Shown piece by piece: positions 43,220 to 51,997 of a stretch of DNA of 64,000 nucleotides. Location of the stretch: NCBI RefSeq assembly GCF_018390595.1, contig NZ_JAHBAV010000003.1, positions 48,448-112,447 of the forward strand, read 5' to 3'. This stretch comes from Dietzia massiliensis. GTDB taxonomy: Bacteria; Actinomycetota; Actinomycetes; Mycobacteriales; Mycobacteriaceae. Under the pieces are notes generated by a model. The model ran no database searches, was not told the origin of the DNA, and saw nothing but the letters and a program-made list of their open reading frames with translations. Position 1 is the stretch's first letter, and the number at the start of each line of letters is the position of its first letter. The translations under genes and the position numbers were made by a program.

Positions 43220-44412
43220 GACGGCAGGTCCTCTCGTGGGCGGGCGGTGTCCGGTCGCTCAGCGGCCTCTGCTGCGTTCGCTGCCGTGTCCGCTGCGCTG
43301 GCGTCTCGGCGCGACCGGATCCGGCCAGGGTTGGCGTCGAGATGGGCGAAGCGATCGGGGTCCCGTCGACGCCGCCACTCGGCGAGCACCGGGGCGAGCT
43401 CGTCGGGCGTGGCGCCTTGCAGCACCACCGAGTCCGCGCCCAGCGCGAGCTGCCCGTCGATCCGGTCCGCGCAGTGTGCGGCGCTGCCCACCGCGGCGGT
43501 GGCGAGCCACTCGTCGGGCAGGACGTCGGACGCGTGGCGCAGCAGGTCGAGGTCGTCGGTCGCGTCGAGCGCACCGGAGTGTGCTGACAGTCGTTCGTCG
43601 GCGCGGAATCGCTCGAGCCCCGCCGGGTCCCAGTCGTTGACGCGGACCAGGACGTCGCCGTAGCCGGTGAGGTAGGTGGCCAGCCGCCCGACGAGCTTGC
43701 GCAGTCGCGCCGCCTCGTCGAGCGAGTCCTCGATCGTCGCCATCACGGACCAGACGCGGACGCCGGCGGGATCGCGACCGGCCCGCTCGGCCGACTCGCG
43801 CACCAGACGCACGCAGCGCTCGACCGCCGCATCGGACATGAAGGTGTGGAGCACGACCCCGTCGGCGATCCGCCCGGCCAGCCGCAGCTGGTTGTCGCCC
43901 ATCGCCATGAGCAGCACGGGGATGTCCTCGGCGAACGCGGAGTCCTGCACCAGGTACGGGTAGCTGCCGGCGGGTCCGTCGTGGCCGACCACCGCGCCGC
44001 CCGCCCACAGCGTCCGGTAGAGGCCGATCGCGTCCTCGAGCTGCGCGGAGGTCACGTGCGGCAGGCCCATGATGTCGAACAGCATCGGGATCCCGCGCCC
44101 CAGCCCGAGCGCGTAGCGGCCGCCGGACATGCGGTGCAGCGTGGCGGCCATCGTGGCGGTGACCAGCGGGTGGCGGGTGTTGTGGTTGGTAGCGGCGGTG
44201 CCCACGCCGATGCGGCTGGTCGCGGCCACGGCGGCGCCGGCCATCACCGCCGCGCCCTTGAGCGCGAACCGCTCCGAGAGCAGGATCGAGCCGAGCCCCA
44301 GCTCCTCGGCGCGGGCGGCCTCGGCGAGGAGGTCCGCGGGCGCGGCGCTGTGCCCGGCCAGGCCGTAGCAGGCGAGTTCGGGCATGAGATTGTCGGTGGC
44401 ATCGTGCGGCAT
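43216..44412 (-). CDS. F420-dependent LLM oxidoreductase, TIGR03857-like
   Basis: A 398-residue luciferase-like enzyme. MPELACYGLAGH at the start, GLGSILLSERF, GVGTAATNHNTRHPLVTATMAATLHRMSGGR and LGLGRGIPMLFDIMGLP match the group predicted to use coenzyme F420. The C-terminal ~45 residues are low-complexity and Arg/Ala-rich. Translationally coupled to the phosphotransferase by a 4-bp overlap. Substrate unknown. Confidence 0.87.
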   Translation of the reverse strand: MPHDATDNLMPELACYGLAGHSAAPADLLAEAARAEELGLGSILLSERFALKGAAVMAGAAVAATSRIGVGTAATNHNTRHPLVTATMAATLHRMSGGRYALGLGRGIPMLFDIMGLPHVTSAQLEDAIGLYRTLWAGGAVVGHDGPAGSYPYLVQDSAFAEDIPVLLMAMGDNQLRLAGRIADGVVLHTFMSDAAVERCVRLVRESAERAGRDPAGVRVWSVMATIEDSLDEAARLRKLVGRLATYLTGYGDVLVRVNDWDPAGLERFRADERLSAHSGALDATDDLDLLRHASDVLPDEWLATAAVGSAAHCADRIDGQLALGADSVVLQGATPDELAPVLAEWRRRRDPDRFAHLDANPGRIRSRRDASAADTAANAAEAAERPDTARPREDLPS

Positions 44413-44530
44413 GGGCACCCTCTGGCGGCGGACCGTCACCCGGGGTCTGGTGATGAGGGTCACACTAGCGGCCGGGCGGACCTCGCGGTCGGTTCCCGTC
44501 GCTGACCGTGGGGAGCCGGTCAGTTCACCG

Positions 44531-45916
44531 CTACAGGCCCAGCACCGCCCGCGCGATGAGGAAGTACACGACGAGCCCCGTGGCGTCGACGAAGGTCGTG
44601 ATGAACGGATTGGAGAATACGGCCGGGTCCGCTCGGACGGCCTGGGCGAGCAGCGGCATGAGCCCGCCGACGGTCGCCGCGATCGTGCACAGCGCCAGTA
44701 GCGTGAGCCCGATGACCAGGCCGAGGTCGGCGTCGTAGACGAGCCCGGTGACCGCGGAGCCCACGGCGCCGAGGATGACGCCCAGCGTGAACCCGGCCCG
44801 GATCTCCTGGCTGAGCACCCGCAGGGCGTCGCGTGGGCGCACGTCGCCGAGCGCGAGCGCACGGGTGACGGTGGTGGCGGCCTGGTTGCCGGTGTTGCCG
44901 CCGGTGCCGATGATGAGCGGGACGAACAACGACAGCGCCACCACCTGCTCGATGGTCGCCTCGAACACCTCGAGGACCTGCACCGTCAGCGCGGCGCCGA
45001 ACGCCAGCACGAGGAGCCACACGACGCGGGAACGCACCAGCGTCCGCACGGGCGTGGCGAGGTAGGGGCGCCGGAGAGGTTCGGAGCCACCTGCGCGGGC
45101 GGTGTCCTCGGTCTCGGCGTCCTCGAGGATGCGCAGCGCGTCGTCGAAGGTGAGGATCCCGACCAGGCGGTGCTCGTCGTCGACGACCGGCAGGACGATG
45201 AGGCGCTCGTCGGCGGAGCGGCGGGCGGCGGCCTCCGCGGACTCGCTGGCGCGGGCGGTGATCGCCTCGTTCATGAGCTCCCGCACGGGCGTGCCCGGCT
45301 CCGCACGCATGATCGCGCGCAGTCCTACGATCCCCACTAGTCGCCGTTGGTCGTCGGTGACGGGGATCGCGTAGATCGTCTCCGCCTGGTCGATCCGTCG
45401 CCGGACCCGCTCGAGGGTCTCGCCGGCGGTGAGGTCGGGGTGGGTGGAGACGAACTCCGGGCTCATCCGCCGGCCCACCGAGCCGGTGGGGTAGTCGAGC
45501 ACCGCGGCGGTGAGCGCCTGCTCGGCGTGGTCGAGCTCCCGCAGGAGCCGCGTGGCGACGTGGGCGGGGAGCTCGTCGACGAGCCCGGCGCGGTCGTCGG
45601 GGTCGAGGTCGGTGAAGAGCTGGTTGACCCGCTCCGCGTGCAGGTCCCGGATCAGCTCGGATTGCAGCGGCGGGTCGAGCGCCTCGAAGACCACCAGGGC
45701 CGTGCCCTTGGGCAGGAGCCGGAAGACGACGGCCCGGTCCCTCGCGCCGCTGCGCTCGAGGACGTCCACGACCAGTGACGGCGGCAGGGCCTCCACCATG
45801 GCCGCCGCGGCGTGCAGGTCACCTGCGCCGACGAGTGAATCCAGCCGTCGTGCGGCTTCGGCCGGGTCGCGGTCGGACATCGCCCACGACGAGCGCGCAT
45901 CCTCCGGCCCGGTCAT
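44531..45916 (-). CDS. mgtE: MgtE-type magnesium transporter
   Basis: A 461-residue Mg2+ channel/transporter. The N-terminal superhelical domain (VFRLLPKGTALVVFEALDPPLQSEL, with DLDPDDRAGLVDELP) and two CBS domains (YAIPVTDDQRRLVGIVGLR; VLPVVDDEHRLVGILTFDD) sense Mg2+; five membrane helices follow, with the selectivity motif GTGGNTGNQAATT. The start lies one base after the mnhG stop, so it is the last gene of the antiporter operon, an unusual partner. No Mg riboswitch is visible. Confidence 0.93.
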   Translation of the reverse strand: MTGPEDARSSWAMSDRDPAEAARRLDSLVGAGDLHAAAAMVEALPPSLVVDVLERSGARDRAVVFRLLPKGTALVVFEALDPPLQSELIRDLHAERVNQLFTDLDPDDRAGLVDELPAHVATRLLRELDHAEQALTAAVLDYPTGSVGRRMSPEFVSTHPDLTAGETLERVRRRIDQAETIYAIPVTDDQRRLVGIVGLRAIMRAEPGTPVRELMNEAITARASESAEAAARRSADERLIVLPVVDDEHRLVGILTFDDALRILEDAETEDTARAGGSEPLRRPYLATPVRTLVRSRVVWLLVLAFGAALTVQVLEVFEATIEQVVALSLFVPLIIGTGGNTGNQAATTVTRALALGDVRPRDALRVLSQEIRAGFTLGVILGAVGSAVTGLVYDADLGLVIGLTLLALCTIAATVGGLMPLLAQAVRADPAVFSNPFITTFVDATGLVVYFLIARAVLGL

Positions 45917-45917
45917 A

Positions 45918-46268
45918 TCAATCCTCGTCGGCGATGTCGTCGTAGGCGGTCAGCGGGTCGAGTCGGCCGTCGGCGCGGTAGGCGGCGCGCGCGAGGGTGA
46001 TGGAGGCGACCGTGGTGACGACCACCGTCGCGCCGAGCGCCACCAGTGCCATGAGAGTCGCCATCCAGGTGAACCCGGTGGTCAGCTCGTGAACGTACGC
46101 GGACAGGATGAACAGCATCATGCCCAGGCCGGTCGCCACGGACAGGATGTTGATCCGGGTGAGCGCGTCGCCGGCACGGGACATGGTCACCGCGGCCACC
46201 AGGAAGCACAGTGATCCGAGCAGCGCCAGGACGCCGATCAGCAGGTCCGTGAGCATCGAGGTGTCCAT
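45918..46268 (-). CDS. mnhG: Mrp antiporter subunit G
   Basis: A 116-residue protein with three hydrophobic helices; the helix AAVTMSRAGDALTRINILSVATGLG fits the family block of MnhG/MrpG/PhaG (pattern RxPDxxxRxHAxT, here RAGDALTRINI). It belongs to the multisubunit Na+/H+ antiporter and is 5 bp downstream of mnhF. The acidic C-terminus (DPLTAYDDIADED) extends into the cytoplasm. Confidence 0.87.
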   Translation of the reverse strand: MDTSMLTDLLIGVLALLGSLCFLVAAVTMSRAGDALTRINILSVATGLGMMLFILSAYVHELTTGFTWMATLMALVALGATVVVTTVASITLARAAYRADGRLDPLTAYDDIADED

Positions 46269-46273
46269 CGCCG

Positions 46274-46546
46274 TCACCGCTGTCCCCGTGAGAGCAACCG
46301 CGCGAGCGCGACGGTCGAGAGGATCCCGATGAGAGAGCCGAGCATCACGACGTCCAGCGCCACCGCGGATCCCTGGCGGATCACGAACAGCACGAACAGC
46401 GCCACCGCGCAGAAGTAGCTCAGATCGGCCATGACGGCGCGGTTGGCGTCTCCGGGCCCACGCACGGCCCGGACGACCGCGACCACCATGCTCGCGACGA
46501 CGATCACGGTCGACACCGCCAGGAGAATCGTCAGGAGCGGACTCAC
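46274..46546 (-). CDS. mnhF: Mrp antiporter subunit F
   Basis: A 90-residue protein of three membrane helices with the family block VRGPGDANRAVMADL (usually RGPTxxDRVVAxD). It starts at GTG within the end of mnhE (4-bp overlap). Part of the antiporter complex. Confidence 0.9.
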   Translation of the reverse strand: MSPLLTILLAVSTVIVVASMVVAVVRAVRGPGDANRAVMADLSYFCAVALFVLFVIRQGSAVALDVVMLGSLIGILSTVALARLLSRGQR

Positions 46547-46875
46547 GCGTCATCACCTCGCAGGACGGACAGCACCCGGTTCTCCGTCTGACCGAGCAAC
46601 TCGATCATCTCCTCCCGTGGACCGCCCAGCACCACGTGGACCCACATCTCGTCGTCGCCGATGACCGTCACGAGCGTCCCCGGCGTGACGGTGATGGCCC
46701 ACGCCAGCGCGGTGATCTCCACGTCGGTGCGGCAGCGCATGGGGTACCGCACCAGCACCGGGGTGCCGATGGGGCCGGGGGTGACGGCCTCCTTGGCCAG
46801 CGCCCACGACGACAGGACGACGTTCCACAACAGCCAGGCCAGGACCACCGGGGCCCGCAGCACGCGACGCATCAC
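46543..46875 (-). CDS. mnhE: Mrp antiporter subunit E
   Basis: A 110-residue MnhE, with an N-terminal membrane helix (VVLAWLLWNVVLSSW) and the conserved cytoplasmic block RTDVEITALAWAITVTPGTLV. It is shorter than the 150-170 residues of many homologues, lacking one or two N-terminal helices. Overlaps mnhD and mnhF by 4 bp each. Confidence 0.9.
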   Translation of the reverse strand: MMRRVLRAPVVLAWLLWNVVLSSWALAKEAVTPGPIGTPVLVRYPMRCRTDVEITALAWAITVTPGTLVTVIGDDEMWVHVVLGGPREEMIELLGQTENRVLSVLRGDDA

Positions 46876-48383
46876 GGGCGGCCCCCGATCGTCGACTCCG
46901 TCATCGCGTCCGGCCCGCCGAGAACCGCCGCGACGTACGCGTCGGTGTCCACGAGGCCGGCGACCGCTCGGTCCACCTCGGGCGCGACCGCCCCGTAGCC
47001 GAGGAACAGCGCCACCGAGACGGCGGCGAGTGCGCCACCGGGCACGAGCAGCCTCGTCGGAACGCGGCGGGCCGGGCGCGCCTCGTCGTGGTCACTCCCG
47101 CCCCACATTGTGCCGCGCCACAGCCGGAGCATGGCGATCAGGCCGATGAGCGAGGCGACCAGGACGACGACGACGGTGACGACGCCCCACGCCCCGCCCG
47201 CCCCGAGGGCGGCGTCGATGACCTCGAGCTTGCCGATCAGTCCCGAGGTGGGGGGCAGTCCGACGAGGGCCGCGATCGCGAGCACGAGCAGAACCGCCAG
47301 CGGCCGCTCGCGGTACCAGAGGCCGGAGAGCCCGCCGAGCTGCCCGCTGCGGTACACGTGCTCGGCGGCGCCCAGCAGCATCACGAGGGCGCCGATGGTG
47401 ACCATGTGGTGGATCATGTAGACGATCGCGCCGCCGGGGGCCTGGGCGACGGCGAGGGCGGCGAGGATGACACCGACGCCGGAGACCATCTGCCAGGCGA
47501 GGATCTCCCTGGCACCGGCCGGGGAGGCGGACGCGACGGCTCCCCACATGGTGGTCACCAGAGCCACCACCAGCAGCACCCTGCCCCAGGCCGGGTCGAG
47601 ATCGAACGCGGTCGACCAGATGCGGATGATCGCGTACAGGGCGACCTTGGTGTGCAGCGCGGAGAACAGCGCCATGACCCCGGACGAGGTGCCCGGGTAG
47701 GCGCGGGGCAGCCACCCGTGGACGGGGACCGCGCCGGCCTTGATGCACAGCGCCATGAGCACGACGCCCAGCGCGGCGCCGACCCGGCCGTCCTCGCGTG
47801 CCGCTCCGGCGAGCACGGCGAGGTTGACGCTGCCCGCGGACGCGTAGACGAAGCCGACGCCGACGAGCAGGAGCGTGGAGGTCAGCAGGTTGATCACCAC
47901 GAACAGGCGGCCCACGCCGAGCCGGCGCCAGGTGCCCGTCATGGCGATGAGCGCGTACGAGGGCAGCAGCATGACCTCGACGAAGACGAAGAGGTTGAAC
48001 AGGTCGCCGGTGAGCAGTGCGCCGTTGGCGCCCGCCAGCAGCAGCAGGGCGAGCGGCGCGAAGTAGCGGCTGCGGCCGAACTCGCCGGTGAGATCGCAGA
48101 AGATCAGCGACGCCAGCGCGACCACGCCCGTGGTGACCAGCATGAGCGCCGTGAAGGAGTCGGAGACGAAGGGGATCGCCACGCCGGGGACGAATCCGCC
48201 GACCGAGCCGGCGACGACGGGCTCGGACCGGTGCTGCACAAGGAGCGCGACACCCGCGACCGCGGTGGCCGCAGGGACGGCCAGGGCCACGAGTCGCCCG
48301 GCCGTGCGCGACGGCAGGATCGCGGTCACGGCGGCGGCCATCACCGGGATGGCGGCCAGCAGCGGCAGCAGCAGGGCGGTCAC
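46872..48383 (-). CDS. mnhD: Mrp antiporter subunit D
   Basis: A 503-residue, fourteen-helix subunit homologous to complex I NuoN/M-type proteins. Conserved blocks are FVFVEVMLLPSYALIA, with the key Glu in helix 5, CIKAGAVPVHGWLPRAYPGTSSGVMALFSALHTKVALYA with the functional Lys/His, and GLPPTSGLIGKL. It should carry out proton/sodium translocation with MnhA. Overlaps neighbours by 4 bp on both sides. Confidence 0.95.
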   Translation of the reverse strand: MTALLLPLLAAIPVMAAAVTAILPSRTAGRLVALAVPAATAVAGVALLVQHRSEPVVAGSVGGFVPGVAIPFVSDSFTALMLVTTGVVALASLIFCDLTGEFGRSRYFAPLALLLLAGANGALLTGDLFNLFVFVEVMLLPSYALIAMTGTWRRLGVGRLFVVINLLTSTLLLVGVGFVYASAGSVNLAVLAGAAREDGRVGAALGVVLMALCIKAGAVPVHGWLPRAYPGTSSGVMALFSALHTKVALYAIIRIWSTAFDLDPAWGRVLLVVALVTTMWGAVASASPAGAREILAWQMVSGVGVILAALAVAQAPGGAIVYMIHHMVTIGALVMLLGAAEHVYRSGQLGGLSGLWYRERPLAVLLVLAIAALVGLPPTSGLIGKLEVIDAALGAGGAWGVVTVVVVLVASLIGLIAMLRLWRGTMWGGSDHDEARPARRVPTRLLVPGGALAAVSVALFLGYGAVAPEVDRAVAGLVDTDAYVAAVLGGPDAMTESTIGGRP

Positions 48384-48712
48384 GGCGCGGGCTCCTCACC
48401 GGTTGGCGGGACGTTGTGGGTGTCGTCGTCACGACTCACCACGGCGAGGGAGAGCATGAACACCGTCACCGCGAGGGTGATGACGATCGCGGTGAGGACA
48501 AAGGCCTGGGGGAGTGGGTCGGCGGATACATCGAGTCCGTTGACGCCCTCCAGCGGCTCGGCGCGCCACGCGGCGACCCCGGCGCTGAGCAGGGTGAGGT
48601 TGACGGCGTGGCTGATGAGCGCGAGCCCGAAGACGACGCGGACCATCCCGCGCTGCATCATCAGGTAGACGCCGCCCGCGGTGAGGACGCCGATCATGAT
48701 CGCGATCGTCAC
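48380..48712 (-). CDS. mnhC: Mrp antiporter subunit C
   Basis: A 110-residue, three-helix subunit homologous to NuoK. The family blocks GVYLMMQRGMVRVVFGLALISHAVNL and DPLPQAFVLTAIVITLAVT are present. Overlaps mnhA and mnhD by 4 bp. Confidence 0.94.
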   Translation of the reverse strand: MTIAIMIGVLTAGGVYLMMQRGMVRVVFGLALISHAVNLTLLSAGVAAWRAEPLEGVNGLDVSADPLPQAFVLTAIVITLAVTVFMLSLAVVSRDDDTHNVPPTGEEPAP

Positions 48713-51700
48713 GGGGTGACCTCCTCGGCGCCGTGGCCGGCGTCGTCGTCAGCGTCGCGGCTCTCACGGCGATCCCCATCGACGTCCGCGCCGACGCCCG
48801 CGCCGACCCCCGCCTTTCGCCGGGCCCGCCGCCCGCGCGCGCCCGAACGCCGACCGGTGTCCGGCTCGTCCGGGCCTGGTACGACCTCGATGGGCGCACG
48901 CCCGGCGCCGAGCGTGTTGAAGGCGGTCATGACCAGGCCGAGGACGCCGGCGAAGACACCGAGGTCGAAGATGAGGGCGCTCGACAGGTGCTGCCCGGCC
49001 ACGTACCAGTGGGCGGGCTGCAGGAACTGCCCGAGCGCGTACCCGCCGATGCCGGTGAGGCCCGCGATCACGAGTCCGCCGCCGATGAGCGCGACCGGGG
49101 TGGACGGCCGGCTCACCGGGCGGTCCGACTCGCGGGCGAGGTAGATCAGCGCGAACGCGCACGCGGCGACGAGGGCCGCGATGAATCCGCCGCCGGGCTC
49201 GTTGTGGCCGCGCCACAGCAGCATCACGGAGACCACGCCGAGGATCGGCGTCACGCCGCGGGCGAGCAACTTCAGCGGCACGGTGTTGCGGGTGGCGTCC
49301 TCCAGCGCCTCCGCCGCGGTCCCGGTGCTCTGCACGGTGCCCGGTAGCGGGTCGGCGGCGGGCGGCGGGTCGATGGCCAGGGCGGTGGCCCGCACCGAGC
49401 CGAGGACCCCGAGGATCGCGATGCCGGCGACGCCGAGCACGGCGACCTCGCCGAAGGTGTCGAGCGCACGGAACTCCACCAGGATGGTGTTGACGACGTT
49501 GCTCCCGCCGGTGATCTCCGGCCCGTTCTCGAGCAGGTACATGCCGACGGGGGACCGCTCGCGGCGCCCGGTGAAGACGAGGACACCGATGGTGGCCGTG
49601 ACACCGGTGAGCACGGCCAGGATGATGGCAGCGGTGTTCCGGGGGCGGGAGGCGGCGATGAAATCGCGGGGCAGGCGCCGAAGGACCAGCACGAACATGA
49701 TGACGGTGAGGGCCTCGACCAGGAGTTGGGTCATGCCGACATCGGGTGCCCCGAGTCCGAAGATCTGGATGGTCACGGCGATGCCGACCGCGGACAGCAG
49801 CACGGCCGCGGCGAGCCGGGAGTGGGCGGCGCACAGTCCGAGGACGCCGACGATCACGACGATGAGCAGGACGACGTCGATCGACCTGTCGAGTCCCCCG
49901 ACGCGCGGGGGGATCGTCGTGCCGGTGGCCAGTGCCCATCCGCCGATCCCGACCGCGTAGACGGTGAGGACGGCCAGCAGCGCGCCGGCGTGACGGGCGG
50001 GCGAATCCGACGCGGTGGGCCGGACGAGGGCGCGCCCGGCGCGGGTGACGGCGGAGGTCAGGGACTCCAGCACGGAGGCGCCGGTGAACGGCAGCAGCTC
50101 TCGGTCCAGCAGGCGGTCGACCGCGCGGCGGCGCCACACCAGCAAAGCGCCGACCACGAGGATCAGAGCGGTGAGCCCGACCTCGAGGGTGAGCCCGTGC
50201 CACAGGACGAAGTGGGCCTCGTGGGTGAGATCGTCGATCGTCCCGGCGGGCGGGGTGCCATAGACGACGCCGACGCCCGGCTCGTGTGGCGGCCAGCCGA
50301 ACGGCCCGGCCGCGGCCTCCGCCACCGCGGACATCGGTACGTCGAAGACCCACACCACCAGTGACAGTGGCAGCCCGATCGCCGCGGGCAGGGCCGCGGG
50401 AAGCCATAACCGAACCGGTGCCTCGTGGACCTCGTCCACGTCCTTCGCGGGACGGGAGGGGTCGCGGTAGGCGCCGAGGAAGCCGCCCAGGACGATCCGC
50501 GCGCAGTAGAGGAAGGTGAGGATCGCCCCGATCACCGCGGCGGTGAGCAGCGCGGTCACCGCGACGGGCTGCCCGCCGGCGACGTCGCCGAACGCGATGA
50601 GCATGGACTCCTTGGACACGAAGCCCAGGGTCGGCGGGACGGCGGCCATGGCGGCCGCGCCGAGCACGGTGGCGCCGAACGCCCACGGCATGCGCCGCCA
50701 CAGGGGGCCCAGGTCGCGGATGTCGCGCGCGCCGGCCTCGTGGTCGATCACGCCGACCAGCATGAACAGGCCGGACTTGAACAGGGCGTGGGCGACGGTG
50801 TGCAGCGCGGCGGCGGCGAGCGACTCCTGGGTCCCTACGCCGATCGCCGCGGTGATCCAGCCCAGCTGGCTCACGGTGGAGTACGCCATGAGCTGCTTGA
50901 GGTCGGTCTTCTGCAGTGCGAACACCGCCGCCATCACGGCCGTGCCCATGCCGACGGACACGAGCAGGGCGTTCCAGACGGGGACGTCGTGGAAGGCGGG
51001 GGAGAACCGCATGAACAGGAAGATGCCGGCCTTCACGACCGCGGCCGCGTGCAGGTACGCGCTCACGGGGGTCGCGGCGGCCATGGCGTCGGGCAGCCAG
51101 AAGTGGAACGGGAACTGCGCGGACTTGGTGAACGCGGCCACCGCCACGGCCGCGGCGACGGCCGCGGTGAACCCGGGGTCGGTGTACCAGACGTCGTGGG
51201 ACAGGGCCTCGGAGATCGAGGTGGTGCCGGTACGGATCCATATGGCCACGAGCGCGCCCAGCAGCACGAGACCGCCGACGACCGTCACCGTGAGCGTGCG
51301 GAAGGCCGAGGAGTACGCGGGCCGGCCCGAGTTGGCGATCAGCGCGAACGACGCCAGCGAGGTGAGCTCCCAGCACACGTATAGCAGCACCATGGAGTCG
51401 GTGAGCACGAGTCCCAGCATCGAGACCGTGAACAGCGTCATGAGCTGGAAGAAGCCGTAGTGCTGTGGGCCGCGCGTCCGTGCCCGGCCGTCGCCGCTCG
51501 CCTCACCACCGGACAGGTACGACGACGAATAGATCAACACCACCGCGCCGATCACCAGCGCGAGCATCGCGAAGAGCAGTCCGGTGGGATCGGCGAACAG
51601 GTCCAGGGTCCAGTGGCGGGCCGGCACCCAGGGGATCCGCACCACCTCGGTGGGCATCCCCGACAGGGCCAGCGAGAGCGGCGACAGGAGGGCGAACGCG

Positions 51701-51816
51701 CCCAGGAGGTAGAGCGCTGCGAGCGGCCATCCCGCACCGCGCCCGAGCCACCTCGTGAGCGGCCACGCGAGAAGCGTAGCCAGGCCGGCCGAGGCGATCG
51801 CGAGGACGGGGCTCAT
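48709..51816 (-). CDS. mnhA: Mrp antiporter subunit A with fused B domain
   Basis: A 1035-residue subunit homologous to NuoL. The N-terminal ~500 residues form the antiporter module (CWELTSLASFALIA with the key Glu; FPFHFWLPDAMAAATPVSAYLHAAAVVKAGIFLF with Lys), followed by the extension with DVGMTQLLVEALTVIMFVLVLRRLP. From about residue 840 the chain is MnhB (RGVTPILGVVSVMLLWRGHNEPGGGFIAALVAA), so no separate mnhB exists. The last ~55 residues form an Arg-then-Asp-rich tail with GAC codons. First gene of the mnhACDEFG-mgtE operon, with a 181-bp divergent promoter region. Confidence 0.95.
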   Translation of the reverse strand: MSPVLAIASAGLATLLAWPLTRWLGRGAGWPLAALYLLGAFALLSPLSLALSGMPTEVVRIPWVPARHWTLDLFADPTGLLFAMLALVIGAVVLIYSSSYLSGGEASGDGRARTRGPQHYGFFQLMTLFTVSMLGLVLTDSMVLLYVCWELTSLASFALIANSGRPAYSSAFRTLTVTVVGGLVLLGALVAIWIRTGTTSISEALSHDVWYTDPGFTAAVAAAVAVAAFTKSAQFPFHFWLPDAMAAATPVSAYLHAAAVVKAGIFLFMRFSPAFHDVPVWNALLVSVGMGTAVMAAVFALQKTDLKQLMAYSTVSQLGWITAAIGVGTQESLAAAALHTVAHALFKSGLFMLVGVIDHEAGARDIRDLGPLWRRMPWAFGATVLGAAAMAAVPPTLGFVSKESMLIAFGDVAGGQPVAVTALLTAAVIGAILTFLYCARIVLGGFLGAYRDPSRPAKDVDEVHEAPVRLWLPAALPAAIGLPLSLVVWVFDVPMSAVAEAAAGPFGWPPHEPGVGVVYGTPPAGTIDDLTHEAHFVLWHGLTLEVGLTALILVVGALLVWRRRAVDRLLDRELLPFTGASVLESLTSAVTRAGRALVRPTASDSPARHAGALLAVLTVYAVGIGGWALATGTTIPPRVGGLDRSIDVVLLIVVIVGVLGLCAAHSRLAAAVLLSAVGIAVTIQIFGLGAPDVGMTQLLVEALTVIMFVLVLRRLPRDFIAASRPRNTAAIILAVLTGVTATIGVLVFTGRRERSPVGMYLLENGPEITGGSNVVNTILVEFRALDTFGEVAVLGVAGIAILGVLGSVRATALAIDPPPAADPLPGTVQSTGTAAEALEDATRNTVPLKLLARGVTPILGVVSVMLLWRGHNEPGGGFIAALVAACAFALIYLARESDRPVSRPSTPVALIGGGLVIAGLTGIGGYALGQFLQPAHWYVAGQHLSSALIFDLGVFAGVLGLVMTAFNTLGAGRAPIEVVPGPDEPDTGRRSGARGRRARRKAGVGAGVGADVDGDRRESRDADDDAGHGAEEVTP

Positions 51817-51997
51817 GGCTCCTTCCTGCGCGGCGCGGTAGAGGTCGCTGTGCGGTGGCGTGCGGCGATGCGGGCGAACGAGTGCCCGGATCGGGGGTGC
51901 GGGACAGGGCAGAGTCTAACAACCCCCTCGGACACCGATACGGGGGCATGCCGAGTGACCTGCGGGAACCCGCGCGCCACCGGATTACGATCCGGCC

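Noticed and set aside
51817..51997. Mg2+ riboswitch for the operon containing mgtE
   Set aside because: The spacer before mnhA, and the single base before mgtE, show no M-box or ykoK-like structure that I can recognise.
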